Shown: positions 33,971 through 44,603, numbered from the stretch's first letter. The stretch: DNA of 64,000 bases from Bacteroidaceae bacterium (GCA_017469925.1 JAFUFK010000013.1:372001-436000), one strand, 5' to 3'. The notes: generated from the letters alone by a model not told the origin. Numbers and translations are program-made.

Positions 33971-35773
33971 TCAAGCCCACTCGCTCAGCTCGAGCCAGCG
34001 CTCGCTTTTTGTATCCAGTTCGACTTCCAACTGGGGCAGACGTTTCGACTTCTCTGTGATTTCGTCAACAGACAAAGAACCGTCAGAAAGCGCATTGACG
34101 ATAGCAGCCTTCTCTGCTTCCAACGCATCGATATCTCTACCAAGCTGTTCATATTCATGTCGTTCCTTAAAGGTCAAACGACGTTTGACTTCATTTAGCC
34201 GAGGCTTGGCTTTCTCTATATTTGTCTCGCATCTTGCAGTCGTATCCGGGCGAGGTTGAAGACTCTCCCACTCCCTGTACTGGGTATAGTTTCCCGGGAA
34301 GTCTTTTACTTCACCATTGCCCGAGAATACCAGTAGATGGTCAACAACCTTGTCCATAAAATAGCGGTCGTGGCTAACCACAATTACGCAACCACGAAAG
34401 TCGGCCAGATACTCCTCGAGTATTTGCAGGGTAAGGATGTCAAGGTCGTTGGTAGGTTCATCGAGCACAAGGAAGTTTGGATTAGACATCAAGACCTGAC
34501 ATAAATAAAGTCTGCGTTGCTCTCCACCTGAAAGTTTATAGATGTAGTTTTGCTGCTGCTCCGGCGTAAACATAAAGTGCTGCAAGAACTGCATGGCTGT
34601 CAGGTGGCGTCCGCCACCCAAATCTACGTACTCAGCTTGCCGACGAATGGCATCTATAACTTTCATCTGCTGGTTGAAGTTCATGCCTTCCTGAGAAAAA
34701 TAGCCAAAGCGTACGGTCTCGCCCACAACGAAACGTCCGTCATCAGGTCGTTCCAAACCGAGTAGCATTTTGACGAACGTACTCTTGCCTGTCCCATTAG
34801 CACCGACAATGCCCATCTTTTCGTAACGAGAGAAGTTGTAGTAGAAGTCCTTCAGTATCGTCAGGTCACCATAACGCTTACTGACATATTCGGCTTCAAA
34901 TATCTTAGAACCGATGTAAGAGGATTTCAACTGCAGGCGCATACGTTTTTCCTCCATACGTTGTTTGGCCACTTTCTCAAGTTCGTAGAAAGCCTCCTCA
35001 CGGTAGCGAGCCTTATGGCCTCGCGCCTGAGGCATTCGGCGCATCCAGTCTAACTCCGTCCGATATAGGTTCTGGGCACGAGCCGTTTGAGCTGTTTGGG
35101 CCTCGATACGCTCTTGTCTTTTTTCCAGATAATACGCATAATTGCCCCGATAGGTATAAAGTCGTTCGTCGTCAATTTCAAGTATCACACTGCAAACTCG
35201 GTCGAGGAAATAACGATCATGCGTGACCATCAGCAGGGTCATGGATGAGCGGGAAAGATACTTCTCGAGCCACTCTATCATCTCTAAGTCAAGATGGTTC
35301 GTCGGTTCATCCAGTATTAGGAAATCTGGTTCAATGGTTAGCACATTGGCCAAAGCCACTCGCTTCAATTGCCCCCCTGAAAGTTCTGAGAGAAGCTGGT
35401 CTTGGTCAAAAATCTTTAATTTCGTCAGTATCTGATTCGAGCGAATCTCGTATTCCAAGGCTTTATCCACGTCCATACTGGCAAGGTTGAGGTGCCAGTG
35501 GCAAGCCTCTCGTACCGTCATGTGCATAGGATAGTCTGGCAATTGTTCGAGATAACCGACGCACAAGTCTTTTCTATAGACCACAGAACCCTCATCGGGA
35601 GAGTCCTTACCTGCGATAATATTGAGCAATGTGGTCTTTCCCGTTCCATTTTTTGCTATTAGTCCTACATGTTGCCCCTCTGCGATTCCGAAATTTACGT
35701 CGGAAAACAACATACGGTCACCAACACTACGCGTAAGGTTCTTAACCTGCAAAAAAGGGTTTACCAAAGCCAT
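33971..35773 (-). CDS. ABC-F family ATPase (Uup-like)
   Basis: Cytoplasmic protein of 600 residues with two ABC ATPase domains and no membrane segments, the layout of ABC-F ribosome-associated factors. Walker A motifs are LIAKNGTGKTT (about residue 40) and IVGANGTGKST (about 330); signatures are ELSGGQLKRV and KLSGGEQRRL; Walker B strands are LILDEPTNHLD and LVLDEPTNDLD. Between the domains lies the arginine/lysine-rich linker (residues about 235-290), and the C-terminal 80 residues form a coiled coil as in Uup. ABC-F proteins act on ribosomes or on DNA intermediates; some give antibiotic resistance, but the linker here gives no reason to infer it. Confidence 0.9.
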   Translation of the reverse strand: MALVNPFLQVKNLTRSVGDRMLFSDVNFGIAEGQHVGLIAKNGTGKTTLLNIIAGKDSPDEGSVVYRKDLCVGYLEQLPDYPMHMTVREACHWHLNLASMDVDKALEYEIRSNQILTKLKIFDQDQLLSELSGGQLKRVALANVLTIEPDFLILDEPTNHLDLEMIEWLEKYLSRSSMTLLMVTHDRYFLDRVCSVILEIDDERLYTYRGNYAYYLEKRQERIEAQTAQTARAQNLYRTELDWMRRMPQARGHKARYREEAFYELEKVAKQRMEEKRMRLQLKSSYIGSKIFEAEYVSKRYGDLTILKDFYYNFSRYEKMGIVGANGTGKSTFVKMLLGLERPDDGRFVVGETVRFGYFSQEGMNFNQQMKVIDAIRRQAEYVDLGGGRHLTAMQFLQHFMFTPEQQQNYIYKLSGGEQRRLYLCQVLMSNPNFLVLDEPTNDLDILTLQILEEYLADFRGCVIVVSHDRYFMDKVVDHLLVFSGNGEVKDFPGNYTQYREWESLQPRPDTTARCETNIEKAKPRLNEVKRRLTFKERHEYEQLGRDIDALEAEKAAIVNALSDGSLSVDEITEKSKRLPQLEVELDTKSERWLELSEWA

Positions 35774-35843
35774 TCGTCGCCCACATTATAAGATTTCTTG
35801 TGCGAAATTAGTCTTTTTATTTGGATTATCAAAGGAAAAGGAG

Positions 35844-35851
35844 TACCTTTG
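35844..35851 (+). promoter_or_regulatory. rho: Promoter of rho
   Basis: TACCTTTG with TTTG at 35820-35823, a 20-base spacer. It supports the ATG at 35941 as the start and gives a leader of about 83 bases. Confidence 0.72.
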
Positions 35852-35940
35852 CACTAGAATTTGATGATATAAGACCATCTTATATCTCTTTTCACCTCAT
35901 TATTACACCCCTTATTTATACTTATTTTACTATCATTCGC

Positions 35941-37650
35941 ATGCATACAAAGAGTGAACTCGAAAGCATGACTCCCGAACAACTTGTGGAGCTCGGCATG
36001 AGCATTGGTGCTCAAATGTCTAATGACAAGATGTCTCTCATCTATAATATAATTGATAAGGAATCAACTCTGCCAACCGATGTGGCAACTCCAGAAAAGC
36101 CCAAGCGTGGTCGCCCCAAGAAGACGGCGGCACCCACTGTCGAGGAAACACCTGTTGCTGACGCAACTCCGGCTCCAGAGAAGCCTAAGCGCGGACGTCC
36201 TAAAAAGGTAAAGGAACCTGCCGCTGAAGCAGAGGCTACAAAGGAAGAAGTTAAGGCTGAAGAAGTAAAAGCCGAAGAGCCAAAGAAAAAACGTACACGC
36301 ATCTCCAAGAATGCAGAAGCAAAGCCTGAAGTTTCACCCAAAGAAAAAACTACAGAAACTACAAAAGACCCTATAGCAGACTTCTTCAAGAAAGATGAAC
36401 CGGATTTTGTCATCCTAAAAGACATACCAACTGTCAGTCAGCCTGAGCCGACCAATTCCCCTGTAAAGAGTAAAGAGGTCTCAAAAAAAGAAGCGAAGGA
36501 GGCAGAGAAAGCTATTGCACAACGTTATGACTTTGGTGAGAAGATTAAAGGTGAAGGTGTGCTGGAAATCATGCCCGAAGGCTTTGGATTTCTCAGAAGT
36601 AGCGACTATAATTATCTGGCCTCGCCCGATGACATCTATGTCAGCCAGCAGATTATCAAGACACTGGGGCTGAAGACTGGTGATGTGGTAGAAGGTCCCG
36701 TGCGTCCCCCTCGCGAGGGAGAGAAGTACTTCCCCCTGATAAAAGCCGTCTCTATCAACGGCTGTAACCCTAGCATTGCCCGTGACCGCAGTCCCTTCGA
36801 GCATCTTACACCACTCTTCCCTGACGAGAAATTCACGCTCTGCACTGGCACTAACGATTCCCTCTCGTCTCGGGTAGTTGATCTTTTTGCACCTATCGGC
36901 AAGGGCCAGCGTGCATTAATCGTGGCTCAGCCAAAAACAGGTAAGACATTGCTATTAAAGGACATCGCCAATAGCATTGCCCGCAACCACCCTGAGGCTT
37001 ATTTGATGATGTTGCTCGTAGATGAGCGTCCTGAGGAAGTAACGGACATGGCCCGCACAGTTAATGCCGAAGTTATTGCAAGTACCTTCGACGAACCTGC
37101 CGAACGCCACGTAAAGATTGCAGGCATTGTACTGGAAAAGGCAAAGCGTATGGTAGAGTGTGGCCACGATGTTGTCATATTCCTCGACTCCATCACCCGC
37201 CTCGCTCGCGCCTATAACACCGTAACCCCAGCCAGTGGAAAGGTGCTGACAGGTGGTGTGGATGCCAATGCCATGCACAAGCCCAAACGTTTCTTTGGAG
37301 CAGCCCGTAACATCGAAGGAGGCGGTTCACTGACCATCATCGCCACAGCCCTTACCGACACGGGAAGCAAGATGGACGAAGTCATCTTCGAAGAGTTCAA
37401 GGGTACGGGCAATATGGAGTTGCAGCTCGACCGTACATTGGCCAACAAACGAATCTTCCCAGCTGTCAATATCGTAGCCTCGAGCACGCGTCGCGACGAT
37501 TTGCTGCACGATAAGATGACCCTCGATCGTATGTGGATTTTGCGCAAGTTCTTGTCCGATATGAATCCTATCGAAGCCATGAACGAGTTGAAGAGCCGGA
37601 TGGAGCGCACAGCAAGCAATGAGGAGTTCCTCATTAGCATGAATTCGTAA
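35941..37650 (+). CDS. rho: Transcription termination factor Rho with disordered N-terminal insertion
   Basis: Hexameric RNA helicase of 569 residues that ends transcription. Residues 1-30 hold the Rho N-terminal helices ([19 protein letters not shown]). About residues 45-190 are a charged, low-complexity insertion with two AT-hook-like KPKRGRPKK motifs, absent from Escherichia Rho. The RNA-binding domain follows ([20 protein letters not shown]), then the ATPase with Walker A AQPKTGKT and [14 protein letters not shown]. In Bacteroides thetaiotaomicron the Rho insertion has been reported to be disordered and to drive condensate formation. The start at 35941 fits the promoter; the frame upstream is open by chance. 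Confidence 0.95.
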   Translation: MHTKSELESMTPEQLVELGMSIGAQMSNDKMSLIYNIIDKESTLPTDVATPEKPKRGRPKKTAAPTVEETPVADATPAPEKPKRGRPKKVKEPAAEAEATKEEVKAEEVKAEEPKKKRTRISKNAEAKPEVSPKEKTTETTKDPIADFFKKDEPDFVILKDIPTVSQPEPTNSPVKSKEVSKKEAKEAEKAIAQRYDFGEKIKGEGVLEIMPEGFGFLRSSDYNYLASPDDIYVSQQIIKTLGLKTGDVVEGPVRPPREGEKYFPLIKAVSINGCNPSIARDRSPFEHLTPLFPDEKFTLCTGTNDSLSSRVVDLFAPIGKGQRALIVAQPKTGKTLLLKDIANSIARNHPEAYLMMLLVDERPEEVTDMARTVNAEVIASTFDEPAERHVKIAGIVLEKAKRMVECGHDVVIFLDSITRLARAYNTVTPASGKVLTGGVDANAMHKPKRFFGAARNIEGGGSLTIIATALTDTGSKMDEVIFEEFKGTGNMELQLDRTLANKRIFPAVNIVASSTRRDDLLHDKMTLDRMWILRKFLSDMNPIEAMNELKSRMERTASNEEFLISMNS

Positions 37651-37664
37651 GGAAAGAAAGCCCA

Positions 37665-38591
37665 CTAAATCTTCTTCTCAAAAGGCCAACGGCGTCCTAA
37701 TTTCCGGTTATCCATAGGCTTCAGTTTTACCATCAGACCCATGTCGGGCTTTTGGCGAAAAGCCAATGGAGACATACCTACCTGCCGCTTGAAGAAACGG
37801 CCGAAATAGGATTGGTCTGGGAAGTTTAGTTCATTGCTTATTTCCTGTATCGACATTCGACTCTTGCTCAGCAGATACATCGATTCTATAGCTAACTTAC
37901 GGTCAATCATCTCCTTAGGCGTTATACCGTAATGACGCTTTACTACTTGGGTGAGGTACTTGGGCGAAACGCACACCTTATCTGCATAGAACATCACTTG
38001 ATGGCTTTCTTTGTAGTGTTGTCTCAATTCGTTCATAAAACGCGACAACAGGTTGCCAGTAAGTGCTGAGACTCCTTCTGTGGCATCAGGAGGAATGATA
38101 TTCTTCACTTTCTCGTAAAAGGCTTGAATGAATACGGAAAACAATGATGCTGCTATATTGGTGGAGTTAGGACCTTTCAACTGACTGCAATTATAGTCGA
38201 ACATTGTGCAAAAGGCATGAGTAGCGCGTGTAGTCTCCTTATCCATATCCCACGAAGGTCGTTGCAGAAGCATTGCAAGGAAGGCAGGCGGGATATTATA
38301 GGTCGCCTCTGTCTGCAACTCTAAAACAGATCCGATGCAATACGCATCAAAATCATCTGACACGAAGGTTATCTCACTTTCAAAATGAGGATGAACCAAA
38401 AGGAACTTACTATTATCTATTTCATAGGACTTGCCATTCAACACAAAAATGGCCTTTCCCGATAATGGGAACACGAGGATAAATCTTCCACTAACAAGGC
38501 TTTCGCGAACGCAATTTCGCGAATTAATACGGATACAAAAATACAATTCTTTCTCCAATTTTCTTATGTCATGAACCATAAAGTCTGCCAT
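37665..38591 (-). CDS. AraC family transcriptional regulator
   Basis: Regulator of 308 residues. The N-terminal part (about 20-110) looks like a cupin-type sensor domain (SGRFILVFPLSGKAIFVLNG), and the C-terminal 100 residues are the two helix-turn-helix motifs (YADKVCVSPKYLTQVVKRHYG and SIQEISNELNFPDQSYFGRFFKRQVGMSP). It is divergent from the RND efflux operon, separated by 165 bases holding both promoters, so it probably controls that operon and itself. The inducer is unknown. Its end lies 14 bases from the convergent rho stop. Confidence 0.9.
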   Translation of the reverse strand: MADFMVHDIRKLEKELYFCIRINSRNCVRESLVSGRFILVFPLSGKAIFVLNGKSYEIDNSKFLLVHPHFESEITFVSDDFDAYCIGSVLELQTEATYNIPPAFLAMLLQRPSWDMDKETTRATHAFCTMFDYNCSQLKGPNSTNIAASLFSVFIQAFYEKVKNIIPPDATEGVSALTGNLLSRFMNELRQHYKESHQVMFYADKVCVSPKYLTQVVKRHYGITPKEMIDRKLAIESMYLLSKSRMSIQEISNELNFPDQSYFGRFFKRQVGMSPLAFRQKPDMGLMVKLKPMDNRKLGRRWPFEKKI

Positions 38592-38599
38592 TTTATATG

Positions 38600-38607
38600 C
38601 AAAAGTA
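38600..38607 (-). promoter_or_regulatory. -7 element for the AraC-type regulator
   Basis: Minus-strand TACTTTTG matches TAnnTTTG. It is only 9 bases before the start codon at 38591, so the leader is minimal; use of the downstream ATG (residue 5) is possible. Confidence 0.5.
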
Positions 38608-38705
38608 AGTTAAAGATTGTTCAAAAGCAAACCTTATATACTATTATGAACAAATATCATTCCTTTTTTGACTATATACCCTTTTATCAATTCATCTTTT
38701 TTTCG

Positions 38706-38713
38706 TATCTTTG
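38706..38713 (+). promoter_or_regulatory. -7 element for the RND efflux operon
   Basis: TATCTTTG followed by GCAGC. No clear -33 partner is seen, which fits a promoter that needs an activator such as the divergent AraC protein (inference). Confidence 0.62.
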
Positions 38714-38756
38714 CAGCCGAATTGTGCAAGACTATAAAATTTAATCTTTTTATTAT

Positions 38757-39863
38757 ATGGTAAAGAACATTAAAATCATCGCCTCAGTACTTGCCACAGT
38801 GCTTCTATTGAGTGCGTGTGGCGGCGAAAAGAAGCAACAGGCTTCATCTGTCGTCAGCTTCAAGACAACAAAGGTTAAGAAACAAGACCTGACACTGAAT
38901 TCCAAGTTTAGTGCCACTATACGTGGCCGTCAGGACATAGAAGTCTATCCACAGGTTGGCGGTACGCTGCAAAGGCTGTGCGTGACTGAAGGCCAGAACG
39001 TAAAGAAGGGACAGACGCTGTTCATCATCGACCAGGTTCCCTATCAAACTGCCTTGAATACTGCTGAAGCCGCACTGAAGGCAGCTCAGGCACAAGAGGC
39101 TACGGCCAAGCTGACATACGACAGTCGTAAGGAACTTTTCGACCAACAGATTGTCAGTGAGTACGACCTGCAAACGGCTTATAATGCGTTGCTGACAGCC
39201 AAAGCCAGCGTTGCCCAGGCTCAAGCCCAAGTAGTCAATGCGCGCAACTCTCTATCATACACGGTAGTGAAGAGCCCAGCCAATGGCGTAGTAGGCACAC
39301 TGCCCTTCCGCCAGGGAGCATTAGTAGGCCCCAGCATGCCTATGGCTTTAACCACCGTTTCCGACAATAACCAGATGTACGTTTACTTTAGCCTGCCTGA
39401 ATCCCAGTTCCTTGAGATGACGCGTGAAAGTGGAAGCACAGAAAAGGCCATTGCCGAGATGCCCAGCGTACAGTTACAATTGGTTGACGGTTCCATCTAT
39501 GAAGCAACGGGTGTCGTTGAAACGGCCAGTGGTGTGGTTGACCGCGCTACGGGCAGTGTCCAACTTCGTGCCGTATTCAACAATCCCAGCCATGTTCTTC
39601 ACTCGGGTTCGACAGGCAATGTGGTTATCCCTGTTGAGTACAAGGACGTACTGGTTGTTCCTGCTGCTGCAACCGTACAGACACAAGACAAATTCAAGGT
39701 CTTTGTCGTAGAAAAAGACGGCACAGCCAATAGCAAGATTGTTAGCATCCTGCCCCAGAACAATGGTAAGGAATTTATCGTTACCGAAGGACTTGAGGAA
39801 GGTATGGAAATTGTTGCCGAGGGTGCCAGCATGGTCAAGGAAGGCCAAAAGGTGAAAGAATAA
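38757..39863 (+). CDS. RND efflux periplasmic adaptor (membrane fusion protein)
   Basis: Lipoprotein of 368 residues (LLLSACGGEKKQ) that links the inner-membrane pump to the outer-membrane channel. The lipoyl-like halves are VYPQVGGTLQRLCVTEGQNVKKGQTLFIID and SYTVVKSPANGVVGTLPFRQGALVGP, separated by the alpha-hairpin (about residues 95-150). The beta-barrel and membrane-proximal parts follow. First gene of the three-gene operon; the RND pump begins 28 bases downstream. Confidence 0.92.
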   Translation: MVKNIKIIASVLATVLLLSACGGEKKQQASSVVSFKTTKVKKQDLTLNSKFSATIRGRQDIEVYPQVGGTLQRLCVTEGQNVKKGQTLFIIDQVPYQTALNTAEAALKAAQAQEATAKLTYDSRKELFDQQIVSEYDLQTAYNALLTAKASVAQAQAQVVNARNSLSYTVVKSPANGVVGTLPFRQGALVGPSMPMALTTVSDNNQMYVYFSLPESQFLEMTRESGSTEKAIAEMPSVQLQLVDGSIYEATGVVETASGVVDRATGSVQLRAVFNNPSHVLHSGSTGNVVIPVEYKDVLVVPAAATVQTQDKFKVFVVEKDGTANSKIVSILPQNNGKEFIVTEGLEEGMEIVAEGASMVKEGQKVKE

Positions 39864-39891
39864 GGATACACACTATTATTGACTATCTACA

Positions 39892-42800
39892 ATGAAAGGT
39901 AATATATTTATCAAACGTCCGGTGATGGCGATGTCTATTGCTGTCGTCATCTTGTTCCTCGGTACGATTTCCTACTTCAGCCTGCCTGTGGAACAGTTCC
40001 CCGATATTGCACCTCCAACGGTGATGGTCAGCGCCACTTATCCTGGTGCCAGTGCCGAGACGGTGACCAAGGCCGTAATCCAACCGCTTGAGGAGAGTAT
40101 CAATGGTGTAGAGAACATGATTTATATGACCTCTACGGCTACGAATAATGGTTCGGCAAGTATCACCGTATTCTTCAAGCAAGGCACTAATCCCGATATG
40201 GCCGCCGTGAACGTTCAGAACCGTGTCTCGATGGCTCAAGGTCTTTTGCCTCAAGAGGTTACGATGATTGGTGTAACGACCTTTAAGCGCCAAACCTCGT
40301 TCCTTCAGATTAATGCCTTGGTAAGTGACGTTCCTGAGTACGATGCCAATTTTATGGCCAACTACATGAACATCAACGTCACACCACAACTGAAGCGTAT
40401 TCAGGGTGTAGGTGAAGTGTTTGCCCTCGGAGCCTCCTATTCGCTTCGCGTATGGATGAAGCCTGAGGTAATGGCTCAATATGGTCTTATCCCTTCCGAC
40501 ATTACGGCCTGTCTGGCAGAACAGAACCTCGAAGCAGCCATTGGTAAACTGGGTGAGAAGCCCATCGAGGGAGGTCATGGCGAAGGCATCGACAACGTAT
40601 ATCAGTACACGTTGAAATATACTGGTCGTCTGAAGACGGTAGAGGAATTTGAAAACATCGTCATAAGTGCCAAGTCCGATGGTAGTGTTCTCCGTTTGAA
40701 GGATGTAGCCGACATCGAACTAGGTCAGGCCGACTATGGCTATTCGGGTCACGTAAACGGCAAGCCCGCCGTACAATTCATGGCCTTCCAGTTGGCGGGT
40801 GCCAATGCAAAGGAGACCAACGACCGCTTCTCAGCCAAGCTGAAGGAGTTAAACGAAGAATTGCCAAAGGGGTTGCACTTTACCCAGATGATGTCGTCCA
40901 ACGACTTCCTGCTCGAGTCTATTGGCAATGTAGAGGAGACGCTGATTATCGCCCTGTTCCTCGTGGTATTGGTGGTTTACTTCTTCCTGCAAGATTTCAA
41001 GGCTACGCTGATTCCTTCCATTTCCATCATAATCTCCCTGGTGGGAACCTTCGCAGCCTTGCGTGTGGCCGGCTTTACGCTTAACCTCTTGACCCTCTTT
41101 GCCTTGGTGCTGGCCATCGGTACGGTAGTCGATGATGCCATTGTGGTTGTAGAGGCCGTTCAGGCCAAGTTCGATGCCGGTTACAAGAGTTCCTATCAGG
41201 CCACAAAGGATGCCTTGTCCGACGTAACGATGGCTGTTATCTCCTGTACCTTCGTCTTTATGGCCGTATTCATCCCCGTGACGATGATGGGTGGTACGTC
41301 TGGTATGTTCTACACCCAGTTCGGCATCACGTTGGCCACGGCCGTAGGTATCTCCTGTGTCTCGGCCCTTGTGGTCTGCCCTGCCCTCTGTGCCATGATG
41401 ATGCGCCCAAGCGACGGCACGAAGAGCGAGAAGAGTTTCAACGGTCGCGTGAAGGCTGCCTACAACGCTTCGTTTGGCGCCGTCATGGGCAAATATACAC
41501 GTTTCCTCCGGGGCGTAGTCAACCACCGCTGGGTAGCCTGGGGCAGTGTTGCTGTTGCTTTCGTACTGCTTTACTTTACCATGACCCACCTGCCTAAGGG
41601 TCTCGTTCCTCAGGAAGACCAAGGCGTGCTGATGGTCAATGTCACCTGTCCTCCGGGTTCCAACCTGGGCGTGACGGAGAATGTGCTCGATAAGGTAGAG
41701 GCTATCGTACGCGAAGATGAGGACATCCGCGACTTCTCTCGTGTGGCCGGCTACGGCATGATGAGCGGCCAGGGTGCGGCCAACGCTATGGTCATCCTTC
41801 GCCTGAAGCATTGGAGCGACCGTTCGGGTAAGTGGTATCTGCCAGGGTCTGGATTCATCCACAATTCTTCCATTAAGAAGTACATGCTCCTCGGCAAGTT
41901 TGCTCAAGAGATACCCGAGGCTCAGATATTCGTCTTCGAACCCGGTATGATTCCGGGCTATGGTATGGGTTCCAACGTTGACCTGCACTTGCAGGACAAG
42001 TCCGACGGCGACAAGGGCCAGTTCCTGGAACTGACCAACAAGTTCCTGGCTGCCCTGAACCAACGCGACGAGGTGCAGATGGCCATGACCTCGTACGCTC
42101 GCACCTATCCCCAGTATCAGGTTGAGGTGGATGCTGCCCAGTGTAAACTGGCAGGCCTTTCTCCGGCCTCCGTCCTTTCGGCACTCAGCAGTTATTGCGG
42201 TGGCTCGTACGTGTCGAACTTCAACCAGTTTGGTAAGGTCTATCGCGTAATGTTGCAAGCCGACCCGAAGTATCGCACCAACGAGTTCGACCTCTCTAAT
42301 ATGTACGTGCGCAATGGTGCAAGCATGGCCCCCATCTCGCAGTTCCTGAAGCTCACGCCAGTGCTTGGTCCTGAGAACGACACGCGCTTCAACCTGTTCT
42401 CGGAAATCACCGTTATGGCATCGCCAGCTCAGGGATACACATCTACCGATGTCATGAAGGCAGTCGAGGAAGTAAAGCAGCAGACCCTGCCCGAGTACAT
42501 ATCGTACGAATATGGTAGCATCTCACGCGAGGAATATCAGCAGATGGGTAGCAACCAGACGCTCTTCATCTACATCGTTTGCGTAGTCCTCATTTTCCTT
42601 ATTCTCAGCAGCCTGTACGAGAGTTTCCTCGTGCCCTTTGCCGTCATCCTGTCCGTGCCCGCCGGCTTGCTTGGCTCGTTCGGCTTCGCATGGTTGTGGA
42701 ATCTGGTTTATTCCGTATTCCCGCCCATCGGGCAGATTGAGAACAACATCTACCTGCAGACGGGTGTCATCATGCTCATTGGTCTGCTGGCCAAGACGGC

Positions 42801-43176
42801 CATTCTGATTACGGAGTTCGCCCTCGAGCGTCGCCGTAAGGGTATGGGCATCGTCGAGGCCGCCTATGCAGCCGCCGAGGCACGTCTGCGTCCTATCCTG
42901 ATGACGGTACTGACTGCCGTACTGGGTATGATGCCGTTGCTCTTCTCGACAGGTGCAGGTGCCAACGGTAACCGTACGATTGGCGTGGGTGTTGTCGGCG
43001 GTATGATTGTCGGCACATTTGCCATCCTGTTCACGGTGCCCGTATTCTTCATCTTCTTCGAGTTCTTGCAGGAGAAGATTCGCCCCGCCATGAAGGAGGA
43101 GGCCGACCAGCAATTCCTGAAGGAGCGCGAACGTACCCAGATGGAGAAGAGCGAGTACAATAAGAGAGAGAACTAA
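39892..43176 (+). CDS. RND multidrug efflux pump, HAE1 family (AcrB-like)
   Basis: Inner-membrane proton-driven pump of 1094 residues. It has twelve membrane segments in the usual 1+5+1+5 layout, two large periplasmic loops and the proton-relay motif GTVVDDAIVVVEAV, whose two aspartates match those of AcrB. ETVTKAVIQPLEESINGVEN and GLVPQEDQGVLMV are HAE1 hallmarks. Substrates (drugs, bile acids, dyes) cannot be told from sequence. The C-terminal 30 residues are charged. It begins 28 bases after the adaptor and ends 20 bases before the channel gene. Confidence 0.95.
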   Translation: MKGNIFIKRPVMAMSIAVVILFLGTISYFSLPVEQFPDIAPPTVMVSATYPGASAETVTKAVIQPLEESINGVENMIYMTSTATNNGSASITVFFKQGTNPDMAAVNVQNRVSMAQGLLPQEVTMIGVTTFKRQTSFLQINALVSDVPEYDANFMANYMNINVTPQLKRIQGVGEVFALGASYSLRVWMKPEVMAQYGLIPSDITACLAEQNLEAAIGKLGEKPIEGGHGEGIDNVYQYTLKYTGRLKTVEEFENIVISAKSDGSVLRLKDVADIELGQADYGYSGHVNGKPAVQFMAFQLAGANAKETNDRFSAKLKELNEELPKGLHFTQMMSSNDFLLESIGNVEETLIIALFLVVLVVYFFLQDFKATLIPSISIIISLVGTFAALRVAGFTLNLLTLFALVLAIGTVVDDAIVVVEAVQAKFDAGYKSSYQATKDALSDVTMAVISCTFVFMAVFIPVTMMGGTSGMFYTQFGITLATAVGISCVSALVVCPALCAMMMRPSDGTKSEKSFNGRVKAAYNASFGAVMGKYTRFLRGVVNHRWVAWGSVAVAFVLLYFTMTHLPKGLVPQEDQGVLMVNVTCPPGSNLGVTENVLDKVEAIVREDEDIRDFSRVAGYGMMSGQGAANAMVILRLKHWSDRSGKWYLPGSGFIHNSSIKKYMLLGKFAQEIPEAQIFVFEPGMIPGYGMGSNVDLHLQDKSDGDKGQFLELTNKFLAALNQRDEVQMAMTSYARTYPQYQVEVDAAQCKLAGLSPASVLSALSSYCGGSYVSNFNQFGKVYRVMLQADPKYRTNEFDLSNMYVRNGASMAPISQFLKLTPVLGPENDTRFNLFSEITVMASPAQGYTSTDVMKAVEEVKQQTLPEYISYEYGSISREEYQQMGSNQTLFIYIVCVVLIFLILSSLYESFLVPFAVILSVPAGLLGSFGFAWLWNLVYSVFPPIGQIENNIYLQTGVIMLIGLLAKTAILITEFALERRRKGMGIVEAAYAAAEARLRPILMTVLTAVLGMMPLLFSTGAGANGNRTIGVGVVGGMIVGTFAILFTVPVFFIFFEFLQEKIRPAMKEEADQQFLKERERTQMEKSEYNKREN

Positions 43177-43196
43177 GAATTGAAAACTTGAGAACT

Positions 43197-44603
43197 ATGA
43201 AAGCTATACGATTAATCGTAATATCCACCTTGGCCCTGACGCTAAGCAGTTGTGGCCTTTATAAGAACTACGAGCGTCCGACCGAGATTTCTACTGACGG
43301 CATCTATGGGGATGCCCAGAGCGGGGACTCGCTGGGCCTGGGCGACCTGGCTTGGCGCGAGGTCTTCACCGACCCACAGCTCCAGCAACTGATTGAGCGC
43401 GCGCTGGCTCAGAACACCAGTATGCGGCAGGCCGACCTGCGCATCCAGGAGGCTCAGAACAACCTTCGTGCGGCCAAGCTTGCCTTCTTCCCCAGCCTCG
43501 CATTTGCCCCCTCGGGCACCATCAGTGGCATCTGGGACCCCTCGAACCGTGCTGAGTACAAGGGCGTGATGGGCAACGGAGCCACCAAGACCTACTCTAT
43601 CCCTGTGGCAGCCAACTGGCAGGTCGATTGCTTCGGCCAGTTGCGCAATGCCAAGAAAGGTAGCGAGGTGGCCGTTGAGAACATGCAGACCGTCAAGCAG
43701 GCCATACAGACGGCCCTCGTGGCAAACATTGCCAACCTCTACTACACCCTGGCCATGCTCGACGAGGAACTGGCCATTGCCACGCAGACGAGCGAGAACT
43801 GGCGGCAGAACCTCGAGGTGACCCAGCGCCTGATGCAGGCAGGTCAGTCGAACAAGGCCGCAGTTGCCAGCACGGAAGCCCAGTACTGGAGCATACAGAC
43901 CAGTGTCGTGGACCTTCAGTACAGCATTCGCCAAATCGAGAACACCCTGTCGGCCCTGATAGGGGAAACGCCTCAACACATCTCCCGCGGCGCACTCGAC
44001 ACGTTCCAGACGCCCAGCCTCTGCACGACGGGCTTCCCCGTCAGCCTGCTGGCTCGCCGTCCCGACGTCCGTCAGGCCGAACTGGCATTGGCATCGGCCT
44101 TCTATCAGAAGAATCAGGCCCGTGCCTCGTTCTACCCCGCCCTTAATATCTCGGCCACTGGCCAATATACCAACTCGCTTGGCTCAATGGTTGTCAACCC
44201 GGGCGGCATTATAGCTGCCCTCGTGGGAACCCTGACTCAGCCCCTCTTTGCCCAAGGCAAGATTCGTGCCGCCTATAAGAACACGTTGGCCGAGATGGAG
44301 GTGGCCACACTGGGATTCCAGCAGACACTGCTCGACGCGGGTAGCGAAGTCAACACGGCAATGGCCAGCATCCATGCGGCAAAGGCTAAGCAGGAGCTCG
44401 TCGTGAATCAGGTCAACAGCCTGCAAGATGCCGTTGATGCCACCCAGGCCTTGATGAAGCATAGCAACCAGGTTACTTATCTCAATGTCTTGACGGCACA
44501 GAGCGGACTCCTGGGAGCCCAGCTTGCCGAGGTCAGCAACCGCTTTGCCATCATCTCTGCCACCATCGACCTCTATCAGGCACTTGGCGGAGGGTGGCAG
44601 TAA
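43197..44603 (+). CDS. Outer-membrane efflux channel, NodT/TolC family lipoprotein
   Basis: Outer-membrane factor of 468 residues, with lipoprotein signal (LTLSSCGLYKNYERP). The ATG at 43197 is preferred over the upstream TTG. Two repeats of the coiled-coil/beta-barrel unit are visible, beginning near ALAQNTSMRQADLRIQEAQ and LLARRPDVRQAELALASAF, the latter a family signature. It completes the tripartite pump with the preceding two genes and ends just before the 22-base tandem repeat and the terminator at 44763. Confidence 0.93.
   Translation: MKAIRLIVISTLALTLSSCGLYKNYERPTEISTDGIYGDAQSGDSLGLGDLAWREVFTDPQLQQLIERALAQNTSMRQADLRIQEAQNNLRAAKLAFFPSLAFAPSGTISGIWDPSNRAEYKGVMGNGATKTYSIPVAANWQVDCFGQLRNAKKGSEVAVENMQTVKQAIQTALVANIANLYYTLAMLDEELAIATQTSENWRQNLEVTQRLMQAGQSNKAAVASTEAQYWSIQTSVVDLQYSIRQIENTLSALIGETPQHISRGALDTFQTPSLCTTGFPVSLLARRPDVRQAELALASAFYQKNQARASFYPALNISATGQYTNSLGSMVVNPGGIIAALVGTLTQPLFAQGKIRAAYKNTLAEMEVATLGFQQTLLDAGSEVNTAMASIHAAKAKQELVVNQVNSLQDAVDATQALMKHSNQVTYLNVLTAQSGLLGAQLAEVSNRFAIISATIDLYQALGGGWQ

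Noticed and set aside
40849-42258. A 469-codon minus-strand frame inside the RND pump gene
   Set aside because: The plus-strand pump is unmistakable; the His/Gly-rich antisense product looks like a shadow.
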